DNA from: Deltaproteobacteria bacterium
GTDB taxonomy: Bacteria > Desulfobacterota > Desulfarculia > Adiutricales > Adiutricaceae
Direction of reading: 5' to 3'
Length of the DNA: 64,000 nucleotides
NCBI GenBank assembly: GCA_031279515.1
Contig: JAITII010000049.1
Location: 1-64,000 of the forward strand
Shown here: piece by piece, positions 16,927 to 25,350 of the stretch
How positions within the stretch are numbered: position 1 is the first letter of the stretch
Layout: each line of letters begins with the position of its first letter
Made by a program: the position numbers and the translations under genes
The notes under the pieces: model-generated
What the model was told of the DNA's origin: nothing
Seen by the model: the letters and a program-made list of their open reading frames with translations, nothing else
Database searches by the model: none

Positions 16927-18610
16927 TTGAAAAAACGCATAGTTTTACCCTATTTTAATCGGATTAAAGAAGCTATAACATGAATTTTTGTCGAAATAAG
17001 CCGCAAGAACTAAAAAACGAGTAAAAAATCAAAAAATAGCTAGAAAACATGATTAAAGACACAAAAATGGCTCGAAACAATACTATGAGCGGATGAAAAG
17101 CTTTTAAACCACTCCACTTATTTTATAGAATTATAAGAGGAAAATCTAGTAGAAGTGTAGAGGTTTTAAAAAAACCGTTGCTACCGGTAATTATCCATAA
17201 AATGGAACATTAGCAAATTTATTCCTAGCTTAGTTTTGCTGGCACATCAATATGTTGATTTACTAAAAGGATAGTAGTTATTCATGTCATGAAATTGGAA
17301 AACGACAGCTATAACATGTCCTTGTTGGATTACAGGCTCAGATCCTGAACAAATAATAATAGGAACTTCTTAAAAAGTATGCTTAGGAAGTTAAGGGAAA
17401 AGTTAGGATAAACCTAGGACACATGAGAAAAGATAAATCCTTTAAGCCAAGCACAGTTGAGAAAAATATGCCTGCTCACTCACCTACTAAAATTTCAAAT
17501 GTGCGAATATATTAATCTTGAGAATGATTTTTTTCAGGATATTTTTTTTAATTACATCCTTCAAATTTAAGATTAAAAAGTCTGTGAAACTTACAACTGG
17601 AAGAGGACCTTCAATGCGGAGTTAGTTAACAATTGGGAAAAAATTTTTCATTATCAAGCGCCTACTGGTCAAGCACTCCAGGGAGTTTTCTTTAGCGACT
17701 GACTGAGACCTTTCTCCATAGGCTAACTAACCCTTAGGTGTTTACCTATTAAAGGAATACTGGAAATACGCTCTCATAAAGTATAGCTCTTAAAAGCAAT
17801 TTATTTATGCCCTCTAATTATATCCGAAAATATACTGTGCAAGATGTACTATGCAAGGTTGTATATACCACATTTAGTTCTAAGAGGGGCTTTAGTAGCT
17901 ATGGTTTTGCTAGGTATAGTGAGTTGAAGTCGATAAATCAATTATCGCTTACTAACCAGACTTATGAAGCTCATATTTCTAGAGTATTCCAGCCCGAGAA
18001 ATGACCCATAAAGAAGCAGTGCTTGATGTTTCAGCCAGAAAGGTGTATTATGGTTATGAAAATTTAAACGCTATAGAAAACTATTACACGGGTTATTCTG
18101 TAGTAATTAGTCTTAACCCTTCCCTTTCCCGCCTAAGGCGAGGTTAAAATTTCTAGTTAAGCCAAGGTAATCGTCCATATTCTGGAGGTAAGGCCTATTT
18201 AAAAGATTGATTAGTAAGATTTTGCATGATAACAAGTATTTTTTTTCAAAGAAATATAATATCAGTGTTCCCGTTAGACGTTAATCGTCCAACCCAAAGT
18301 ATGCCATACTTACCCTACAGGAGCGATTTTGAGTCAAGCATACTTAGAAATGTTAAAGGCGTTAATTTAGTACCCTAGGCTCTAGGCTGCAGTCCATCTA
18401 ATGGTGGACTTCATCGCGATTCTGAACTCCGGAAGTAGGGAGACATTTATTTAGACATCAGCTATATGGAATATCTCCGATTAATATGAAAAGTTGTGTA
18501 TACTACAAAAAATACACTAAATAAAAAATGAAAAAGTTTTACTCATAACATTTACGAATGAACATTCTCCAGATATTACTTTACTATCTACTTAATTAGA
18601 GGCTCAATAA
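16927..18610. other. 1.7-kb stretch of apparently decayed sequence
   Basis: No intact gene is recognised. Short coding-like fragments survive: around 17610-17700 the plus strand reads LVNNWEKIFHYQAPTGQAL, loosely like the C-terminal HYNxxRPHxAL region of IS3/IS481-type integrases. Open frames at 17807-18004 and 18001-18147 have good base composition but match no family I know. The stretch is less extreme in A/T than true gaps and looks like eroded mobile or accessory genes. Confidence 0.4.
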
Positions 18611-19489
18611 ATGAAATTTGTCGATGATTTTGTACCATATGAACAAATCTCAAATTTTTCAGAATTAGCTTTAAAGCTGGAGCTTGATCTTGAGATTTCT
18701 TGGTTGCCTGAATATTTAAATATTAGCGCTTGGAGTGAAAATATTCCTATCGCTTTTTGGCTCACAAAAATTCTAAAACCAAATACTTTTGTTGAACTAG
18801 GTACTCATTATGCTGTTTCTTATATGTCATTTTGCCAAGCCGTAAGTAAATTATCTCTTTCGACCAACTGTTTTGCTGTAGACACTTGGAAAGGAGATTC
18901 TCAAGCTGGTTATTATGATTCAAAAGTTTTTGATATTGTAAATAAGTATAATAAACTTCATTATACTCATTTTTCCAAATTACTCCGTAAAACATTTGAT
19001 GAAGCTAGGCTAGACTTTGAAAAAAATTCTATAGATCTGTTGCATATTGATGGGTTGCACACCTATGACGCAGTAAAGCACGATTATGAAACTTGGATTG
19101 ATACTTTATCAGATAAAGGTGTTATTTTATTTCATGATATAAATGTTATAAATGATGAACAAAATTTTGGAGTATGGAAGTTTTGGCAAGAACTTCGAGA
19201 CTCTTTCCCTTCCTTTACTTTACCTATTGGTCCGGGATTAGGAATTTTAGGTGTTGGCAAAAGATTTCCTTCTCCATTACAATTTTTATTTTCCGCCAAA
19301 GGAAACGAAGCACGCAATATTCAATCAATTTTCGGATCTAATGGTTTACTTATTAAATCTATCAATGATTTGATATTAACTAAGCAAAGAGAAGAGAAAC
19401 TGTTAAATTCATTTGCCTGGAAAATATTTAAGTCACTTCGAGCCATAGGCAGATTGCCTAGCCGATTTTTTTCCAAAAAACAACAATAA
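18611..19489 (+). CDS. Class I SAM-dependent methyltransferase (Methyltransf_24-like), surface glycan type
   Basis: A 292-residue protein with a Rossmann methyltransferase core: VELGTHYAVSYMSFCQA (SAM loop, about 61-77), CFAVDTWKGDSQAGYY, IDLLHIDGLHTYDAVKHDY and ILFHDIN. This Methyltransf_24-like type (acidic DGxHxYxxVxxD) is common in O-antigen and capsule clusters, where it may modify sugars. The C-terminal 80 residues are a basic tail of unknown role. Base composition is clearly A/T-rich and the gene stands alone between decayed sequence and tRNA genes, so transfer is likely. The acceptor is unknown. Confidence 0.75.
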   Translation: MKFVDDFVPYEQISNFSELALKLELDLEISWLPEYLNISAWSENIPIAFWLTKILKPNTFVELGTHYAVSYMSFCQAVSKLSLSTNCFAVDTWKGDSQAGYYDSKVFDIVNKYNKLHYTHFSKLLRKTFDEARLDFEKNSIDLLHIDGLHTYDAVKHDYETWIDTLSDKGVILFHDINVINDEQNFGVWKFWQELRDSFPSFTLPIGPGLGILGVGKRFPSPLQFLFSAKGNEARNIQSIFGSNGLLIKSINDLILTKQREEKLLNSFAWKIFKSLRAIGRLPSRFFSKKQQ

Positions 19490-19819
19490 CTGTATGTTTT
19501 ACGCTGAAAAAGTAATCCAAAAGTGAGTCTAGCTCAATCATACCTTTTATACTTCCAGCTTGGTGAAAATTTTATCTTAATTTCATGCTATTTTAGTGTT
19601 TATAGCTTTCTTTTTTTCAAAAAAAATATACATCATATTGAACGAGTAGCCAGATAAGCTAAAACAATATAACTCATCTAGGGTAACAAGCTTTAATAAT
19701 CAGTATGAGAAAGCTCGACACAATATTTAGTTCCAATATAGTTTCTACCAAAATTTCATAGTTTAAATTTTGGTTACATCAGGCAATACTGGTTTTTTTT
19801 CGTTTTGTTAAAAAAATAT
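19490..19819. other. Gap, nothing recognised
   Basis: A/T-rich sequence between the methyltransferase gene and the tRNA pair. I see no gene or strong terminator. Confidence 0.5.
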
Positions 19820-19905
19820 TGGTGCCGAAGATCGGGGTCGAACCGATACGAGAAGATCTCGCGGGTTTTTGAGACCCGTGCGTCTACCAATTCCGCCACT
19901 TCGGC
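19820..19905 (-). tRNA. tRNA-Leu(CAA)
   Basis: Folds as a class II tRNA: acceptor GCCGAAG/CTTCGGC with discriminator A and encoded CCA, anticodon stem CGGGT/ACCCG around CTCAAAA (anticodon CAA), a long variable arm and the T-loop GGTTCGACCCC. 86 nt including CCA. It reads UUG codons. Confidence 0.95.
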
Positions 19906-19968
19906 ACTTAGTTTTACATCAATATTTTTATATGAAATCCGTGTTTGATTCTTGGGGCGGGTGAACCA

Positions 19969-20047
19969 TGGGGTGGATGATGGGGCTCGAACCCACGGCC
20001 TCCAGGGCCACAACCTGGCGCTCTAACCATACTGAGCTACACCCACC
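19969..20047 (-). tRNA. tRNA-His(GTG)
   Basis: Acceptor GTGGGTG/CATCCAC, discriminator C and encoded CCA; the base before position 1 is G, giving the G-1 typical of histidine tRNA. Anticodon stem CCAGG/CCTGG around TTGTGGC (anticodon GTG). It lies about 63 bp upstream of tRNA-Leu on the same strand, probably one transcript. Confidence 0.95.
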
Positions 20048-21118
20048 AGTAAGGATCAAACTAGTATATACACCAATCTCAAGAGTTTTTCAAGCCCTTT
20101 TTATTTCTTGCCTTAGACCTTTATAAGCTTTATAGCAGCCTTAGGTGCAGTTCGAAAAGCATATGATTTTTTGTCATATTTATGCCTTTTTTTCTCTTTA
20201 TGCTCATTATTACCAAAATTTTCTCTATTGTGAATAATCTCTCTAAGCCCTGCTTCAAGCCATTTTTTTACAGCAGCTTTGGGTTTTCCTTTGCTTTACT
20301 TTATACGAACGTTCGTTCGTCTTCCTTTAGCTAGGGTTTATAAATATATTTATTAAAAATAAATGCTTAATAATTTTCTATTTATAATATTTTATATTAT
20401 ATATGCTATTTAAACTCTATTATACATAATTATATATATAATAAGTAAGATTTTGATCCATACGAAAAAAATTTTTTTTTTGCAAATTTTGGCGTACCTT
20501 GGTCTATTTCAACTTTTTTGCTCAACTAAAAACTCAATTGCAAATAAAAACAAGGGATTTGATTATTCGTTCAATTGGCCCATAAAATTTTATTAATGCT
20601 TGACATGACAAGCTTTATAAAAATAGAATGACGCTTATGAGCATTGGCCTTTTGATGATTATTCATTGCTGAATCTTTTTGAAAAATCTTTTTAGAGAAA
20701 ATTGACGAGGATCATGACATTTTCTATTTTATATATTTGCTTCCCTTTCCAATTAATTAGCATTAGTTCTGCATTTATCCTAACTGTTCTGCCTATGGCT
20801 TAAATCAATTTCAGGGAGATTTCCTCCGCTTCTCTTTTTTCGGTATTCTAATATCTTTCAAATTACTCTTTTTAGATAAATTAGAATACTTTTGTATATA
20901 TCATAGTATATGATATATTATATTGTATGCAATCTTAGGACTTTCAAAATTTTTTTTGATGGAGGGTATTACCCCTCGTGGATCATTGTGTGCATTTATT
21001 TGGGCTTACTCATTGAACTCTATCAGCTGTAAAGGGTTTCAATGAGCCGTGTTAAACCGTATGGTATTAACCTTATTTTAACCACTTATGCTAAGTTATT
21101 CTTGGAGGTAAATTTTTT
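20048..21118. other. 1.07-kb gap upstream of the HU gene
   Basis: Apart from the possible remnant at 20113-20295, a 12-bp palindrome ACGAACGTTCGT at 20305-20316 stands out; it resembles TetR-family operators, but no such regulator is encoded here. The rest is A/T-rich and shows no gene. The last 60 bases hold the leader of the HU gene. Confidence 0.4.
20113..20295 (-). pseudogene. Possible remnant of a small basic protein gene
   Basis: A stop-free stretch on the minus strand encodes a Lys-rich peptide (KPKAAVKKWLEAGLREI, then NFGNNEHKEKKRHKYDKKSY and RTAPKAAIKLIKV) but has an in-frame stop and no start codon at its upstream end. It looks protein-like but matches no family I know. It may be the C-terminal part of a broken gene or a chance open stretch. 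Confidence 0.25.
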
Positions 21119-21463
21119 ATGAACCGTAACGACCTTGTAAACGCCGTTGCGCATTCTACAGGCTTGAAGGCACGAGACGCCGATGACGCGATCGTGAGGA
21201 CCTTACACGAGATCATGGTCTCCATAAGCAAACACGAAGGCGTGGCTCTCATGGGCTTTGGTTCCTTCCATGTCAAGAAAAAGTCTGCTAGGGTTGGGCG
21301 AAATCCCCGCACAGGCGAAAACATCGAAATCCCGGCCAAATACAGCATCTCTTTCCGACCCGGCAAGCTGATGAAAGAAATGGCCAACGCATCCCCAAAA
21401 GTGGCCCTCTCCAATTTGGCAGTAGCTAACCCCAATGCCGTAAGAAAAGCTAACAAGACCTAA
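21119..21463 (+). CDS. hup: HU-family DNA-binding protein
   Basis: A 114-residue histone-like protein, slightly longer than the usual 90 because of a 20-residue Ala/Asn/Lys tail. MNRNDLVNAVA starts the dimer body. VALMGFGSFHVKKKSARVGRNPRTGENIEIPAK is the classical HU arm region (residues 42-74) including the Pro that intercalates DNA in the RNPRTG loop. GGAGGT lies 9 bases upstream of the ATG. The extended tail is unusual for HU and could add DNA contacts or protein contacts. It is less A/T-rich than its flanks, as expected for a highly expressed gene. A terminator candidate lies at 21659. Confidence 0.92.
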   Translation: MNRNDLVNAVAHSTGLKARDADDAIVRTLHEIMVSISKHEGVALMGFGSFHVKKKSARVGRNPRTGENIEIPAKYSISFRPGKLMKEMANASPKVALSNLAVANPNAVRKANKT

Positions 21464-21658
21464 GGGTCAAGTTTGCACTTAATTCACCTTGCGAGATAAC
21501 TAGGAGCTTTACTCCAATCACCATGGTAGTATTCACAAACTGATCATATAATAATAGCTATATTATTATATTTTCAGATAATATATATATAATTGTGTTT
21601 ACTGCTTTAATGGTAATAGGCTCCATTATCCTAAATCTCAAGTATTTTTATCCCTTTT

Positions 21659-21707
21659 ACAATGCGACATCGTGATTTTTTGTCACTTTGTCGCATTGTT
21701 TTTTTAT
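21659..21707 (+). terminator. Hairpin terminator about 200 bp after HU
   Basis: Arms ACAATGCGACA / TGTCGCATTGT enclose an inner GTGA/TCAC pairing and are followed by TTTTTTTAT. It probably terminates the HU transcript, which would then have a 3' untranslated region of about 200 bases, or else a separate small RNA between them. Confidence 0.75.
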
Positions 21708-22160
21708 GCTATTTGCCTTTTTCCAACGTGAAAACTTAAAGGCAAATTTATCTCATATTTATGAGAAAACTTTTTCTATCAATTTTCTCAGCTGCAGTTG
21801 AAATACTAAAATTTGTGAGTTGTAAAATGAAATATACAATATATGTTAATTGTACTCTGCTATTAAAAGAATTTTGGATAGAATTTGACAATAAAATTGA
21901 CTAGTGACAATCTTTAATATTTCCCTTTTATCCTAGTAAATTCGAAGATATTGCGTTCTTTTAACTCTCAAGTTGAGTGATACCACAACCTCAATAGCGT
22001 AGCATAGGAAAAGTTACTAAATAATGAAGAAGTTTTTCTCTTTTTGATTTATCTCTCTTATGTTCAGAATACCGCAAAATTACCCAGTTTCTAGCTCTTG
22101 ATTTGGACCCAGATGTTTTAGACTGCCTCGAAACTTCTATCTTTTCATCGTTACAAAAGT
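21708..22160. other. Gap, nothing recognised
   Basis: A/T-rich sequence between the HU terminator and the broken MarR gene. No gene or RNA is apparent on either strand. Confidence 0.45.
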
Positions 22161-22170
22161 TTTTTATTTA

Positions 22171-22226
22171 TTTCTCTTTTTCTCTTTTTCTCTTTTTTTC
22201 TTTTTCTCTTTTTCTCTTTTTTTCTT
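22171..22226. repeat. Polypyrimidine/polypurine simple repeat
   Basis: A run made of TTTTTCTC units and TTTTTTTC spacers; a 24-base block occurs twice in tandem. On the minus strand it reads (AAAGAG)-rich and extends the end of the broken MarR gene into a Lys/Arg/Glu-rich tail. Such tracts change length by slippage. Confidence 0.8.
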
Positions 22227-22614
22227 TGTGACTTCGAGCAGGGCCTTGCGTTGGTTTTTGTCCAGGCTTTTCATAGCCTTGTTTTCCGCGTTCTTGATCT
22301 TCGAGATCCTGCCGACGGCATATTCCAGGCCCCTGTCGGTCAGCTTGATGGTCTTGTACAGTCAAGCTTTCCACCTCGGCTAACTCAACAAGCCCCTGCT
22401 TATAAAACGAAGTTATGATCTGGTTCACCGTCTGCTTCGGAAGAAAGCTCTCGTCGCAGAGGGTCTTCTGCATGCAGCCATCAGGGGTATTTGTAGACAT
22501 TGGTGAGGACGAGAGGCTCCTCTAGGTCATGGCCGATGCTCTTTGAGTATTCCCCGTATTCCTCCACAGTTGGCAGTATTTCTTCACTTGAGCGCTCGTT
22601 TTGGCTCGTGCCAT
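22190..22614 (-). pseudogene. MarR-family transcriptional regulator, frameshifted
   Basis: Three reading frames together give one MarR-type regulator. From the ATG at 22614 (AAAGGAG 8 bases upstream) MARAKTSAQVKKYCQLW reads, then a shift gives EYSKSIGHDLEEPLVLTNVY, another shift gives GCMQKTLCDESFLPKQTVNQ and IITSFYKQGLVEL (the winged-helix recognition region), and a third gives KTIKLTDRGLEYAVGRISKI with NAENKAMKSLDKNQRKALLE. MarR proteins are about 150-residue dimeric repressors of stress or transport genes. With at least three frame changes this copy cannot be made as one protein. The last part runs into the simple repeat at 22171-22226. Confidence 0.8.
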
Positions 22615-22739
22615 GACAGGCTCTCCTTTCTTCAGTCCGAGTAAATTATAGTCCATATATTTACTATTCTCGGGAGGGACTTGTTGTTTGTAAAGGAGAG
22701 CACAGGGAGGGTTACCGTTCACAGCGTCGCCCATTAGGT

Positions 22740-23126
22740 CATTCTGGAACGTAGCACCTAGTTTTTTTCTCGCCTAGCGGGCAAGCAGTTAATGATGCCT
22801 GCTTTGCAGGTATAGATCCTAGGCCTTCGGCCAAGGATGACATTGGGTGAACTGTAAGCTGCGAGAAGGTTATCTGACTTCAGTCTCTGGGAAACGTCCT
22901 TTTTATATTTTGCCTCCAGATTTTGGAACCCATTGGCAAATTTTCAAAATAGTGCCCGTGGCCGTCAAATAATTTGAAAGCCTTTGTAGAAGGCTGAAGT
23001 TTTCCTAATCAATATGTCATTTAGGGGCATTAAAAAACTTCTTTAAGTAAACATGCTCCCGGACATGTGCCGCTTTTTTTAGGTTTGCAAAAAAAACTTA
23101 AAATGCTAGGCATGTATAGGCCATAA
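22740..23126. other. Gap with small hairpins, no gene
   Basis: Several short inverted repeats occur on this 390-bp stretch (for example CCTGC-TTTG-GCAGG-like at about 22799 and GGCCTTCGGCC at about 22832). No gene or known RNA family is recognised. It may be further remains of the accessory locus that held the MarR gene. Confidence 0.35.
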
Positions 23127-23167
23127 AAAAAGCTAAAACCCTGGGTTTATCAGGGTTTTAGCTTTTT
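23127..23167. terminator. Bidirectional rho-independent terminator after tRNA-Ser
   Basis: A perfect 17-bp stem (AAAAAGCTAAAACCCTG and complement) with loop GGTTTAT. U-runs exist on both strands, so it can stop the minus-strand tRNA-Ser transcript and anything arriving from the left. Confidence 0.9.
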
Positions 23168-23210
23168 GAGGATTTATTTTCTAGAGTACAAAATTTAGAA
23201 AAAAAGCTAA

Positions 23211-23299
23211 TGGCGGAGAGAGGGGGATTCGAACCCCCGGTGGGTGTTGCCCACACACGATTTCCAATCGTGCTCCTTAAGCCACTCGGACATCTCTCC
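23211..23299 (-). tRNA. tRNA-Ser(GGA)
   Basis: Class II tRNA of 89 nt with encoded CCA. Acceptor GGAGAGA/TCTCTCC, anticodon stem CACGA/TCGTG around TTGGAAA (anticodon GGA), long variable arm GTGGG...CCCAC, and T-loop GGTTCGAATCC. It reads UCC/UCU codons. It lies 44 bp downstream of the FG-GAP protein gene, on the same strand. Confidence 0.95.
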
Positions 23300-23343
23300 A
23301 GGTTTTGGCATTTATGCCACAGACAACCTAAAAAGTCAATAGA

Positions 23344-24603
23344 TTACTCATCCGAGGTGGAGGCTGGGGTAGCAGTCGGTTCTACATTATAGAGATTATT
23401 GTAAGAGAAGATGATGGAACGGGCATCTTGCAGCATGCCGCTGCCAGGCTCAATCAAAATGCCCACTATGAGGTCTTTTGAGCCATTATTATCAAAATCC
23501 GCCAGCTGGTAGTCTACGGCAGCCCCGGGTAAAAGGTTGGAGCTGGTGAAAAAGGGTATTAAAGAAAGGTTGACGAACTTACGGGCCTCGATGATGCCGG
23601 AATTGAAGGTCCTAAGGTTCCTAAAAACCCTGGTACCGGACTGATTGTTTTTGGCCACTATGAGCTCATTGGAGCCGTCTTGATCGATGTCCGCTATGAT
23701 GATACGGGTGGGGATGTACTCCACGCTACGGCTGCTATCCCCGTAGGGGGTCAATTCTATGTAGTTGATGGCTCCGCCATACTCATCATGGCTCTCCCAG
23801 ACCTTTTCACCTGAAAACTCAGTCAAAAGGAGGTGCTCAGTGGGGAACTTTATGATAGTGGTAAGTCTCATGCGCTCACGGCCCAGCTCACCCACGTTGA
23901 AGTTATAGATATTCACCTGGAAGGGGAGCTCGAAGATCGCTGACAGAGAGATCCTTCCGTTCTCAAAGGAGGCGTAGTGTACCGGGCCATCAAAGGAGCT
24001 GCCAGGGGAAGTGCCTGACCTCTGGGCTACCATTACCCTGCTCCCCTCTTGGCCCACTACCCTCAGGTAGTAGGGAAGAGAGGTCCCTAAGGCCGTTAGG
24101 GTCCTGTCCCCGGTATAGCTTAAGACCAGGGAATTGGCGCTGTGGTTGTCGTCGTTTTCCGCAGAAACTAATATTTCTTTTTTAGCGTCCCCGTTAGTAT
24201 CGTAGAGGTCTATGGCTATACCCCTGGCATTTTTGGGCAGGGAAAAGTTGGCCAGCTGGGTGTATTCGCCGTTGTCAAAGCGGTAGAGATATACGTTGTG
24301 CAAGGTGAGATAGACCATCTCATTCTTGCCATCTTTATCTACATCCCCCACGTCCAGCCCCACTAGCCTTTCTGGGATGTAGCTACTGCGCCAGATGGAG
24401 GCCTCGGCTATCCTCGCCTCTGGGGATATGACAAAGTTGGGGTTTAATGGGGTCTGGGGGTTCACGAGATCGTCTAGGCCCAAAATTGTGTAGTCGGGAT
24501 GCCTTCTTTGCTCTATGGGAGGGGGATCCTCTCCCCAGGCAAAAGGCACGGCGAAAACCAATGCTAAAAGAAAGACAAGAGAGTATATGATGGGGAATTT
24601 CAT
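23344..24603 (-). CDS. Exported FG-GAP/VCBS beta-propeller protein
   Basis: A 419-residue secreted protein with a signal peptide (FPIIYSLVFLLALVFAVPFA). Four Asp-rich calcium-type loops mark integrin-alpha-like propeller blades: GDVDKDGKNEM, YDTNGDAKKEIL, ADIDQDGSNELIV and ADFDNNGSKDLIVG. Such proteins act outside the inner membrane in adhesion or as binding scaffolds. The start is ATG at 24603, with AGGA 9 bases upstream; a TTG at 24612 is too close to that site. It is the last gene of a three-gene operon with a PilZ protein and a pseudo-receiver/TPR protein, which hints at c-di-GMP-linked control of a surface or motility function. No sorting signal is seen at the C-terminus. Confidence 0.82.
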   Translation of the reverse strand: MKFPIIYSLVFLLALVFAVPFAWGEDPPPIEQRRHPDYTILGLDDLVNPQTPLNPNFVISPEARIAEASIWRSSYIPERLVGLDVGDVDKDGKNEMVYLTLHNVYLYRFDNGEYTQLANFSLPKNARGIAIDLYDTNGDAKKEILVSAENDDNHSANSLVLSYTGDRTLTALGTSLPYYLRVVGQEGSRVMVAQRSGTSPGSSFDGPVHYASFENGRISLSAIFELPFQVNIYNFNVGELGRERMRLTTIIKFPTEHLLLTEFSGEKVWESHDEYGGAINYIELTPYGDSSRSVEYIPTRIIIADIDQDGSNELIVAKNNQSGTRVFRNLRTFNSGIIEARKFVNLSLIPFFTSSNLLPGAAVDYQLADFDNNGSKDLIVGILIEPGSGMLQDARSIIFSYNNLYNVEPTATPASTSDE

Positions 24604-24683
24604 GACAGGCAATCCTAGGAGTTGAACCGGATAAAGGGTTCAGGTTGAATATAGAGGATATTTAATATTTGGTATTTGATATC

Positions 24684-25337
24684 TTAAAGCCTCAAGGGAA
24701 TGCTTTCTATTTCGTGTAAAAACTCAGCTAACCTGTCGGTGACAGACACTGGGTTGGACGCTATAAAGGAAAAACCCGTGTAAAATGTGCCCTGCTTCTG
24801 CCGGCTGCTCTTTTTTTCCACCAGAAGTTTATCTATAGTGTTACTCTCATCAAGATACAAGGTCATGTTGAGGGTCTCATTATCGGGGATCTCATCACTG
24901 GAGGCTGTAAGACAGCCGCCCCAGGAAAGATCTAAGATGAGCCCCTTGGTCAAAATGGCTGGGTTATTACCTAGGGTCTCTATGATGACCGGAATATTCA
25001 CAGGGTAGCGCTTATCATTGCGTAAGTTAGAGATCTCCACATTAGAGGGATAAGAGAAGAAGACTAAGGGAAAGGGCCTATAGGTGGACCCCAGAACCTC
25101 ACTATTAAAAGTGAAAAGTTGGCCGTGGGTGATGAAATTCACTGACCAGCGGCTCCCGTCGTCCAATCTAACGGGCATATTATTTATCTTTGGCATGTCA
25201 AAGATCAAGTAACGGTTATGCCTAGCACCTATCAAAATGGTGTTCCATTTGGATTTGGTAGTCTCCATGGCAAGGATTCGTAATCTTAAGCCAGTGACTA
25301 GCACTTCTGGCGGTAGGATGGACTGGGTTTCGCTCAT
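24684..25337 (-). CDS. PilZ-domain protein with YcgR-like N-terminal domain
   Basis: A 217-residue cytoplasmic c-di-GMP receptor. Residues 10-100 look like the YcgR/PilZN beta-barrel that contacts flagellar or pilus machinery. Residues 104-205 are a PilZ domain with both ligand motifs: R106 and R110 in LRNDKRYPV, and D136-x-S138-x-x-G in DLSWGGC. Both are intact, so c-di-GMP binding is likely. The start ATG lies 13 bp after the pseudo-receiver gene. No flagellar genes are in the window, so the effector could be motility, pili or polysaccharide export; the exported FG-GAP protein next to it is a candidate client. Confidence 0.88.
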   Translation of the reverse strand: MSETQSILPPEVLVTGLRLRILAMETTKSKWNTILIGARHNRYLIFDMPKINNMPVRLDDGSRWSVNFITHGQLFTFNSEVLGSTYRPFPLVFFSYPSNVEISNLRNDKRYPVNIPVIIETLGNNPAILTKGLILDLSWGGCLTASSDEIPDNETLNMTLYLDESNTIDKLLVEKKSSRQKQGTFYTGFSFIASNPVSVTDRLAEFLHEIESIPLRL

Positions 25338-25350
25338 AAATGTACAGGTC

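Noticed and set aside
17807-18004. 65-residue open frame in the eroded stretch
   Set aside because: No family, no ribosome site; kept only as part of the decayed region.
19774-20013. Open frame across the tRNA genes
   Set aside because: It reads through tRNA-Leu and tRNA-His and is a composition artefact.
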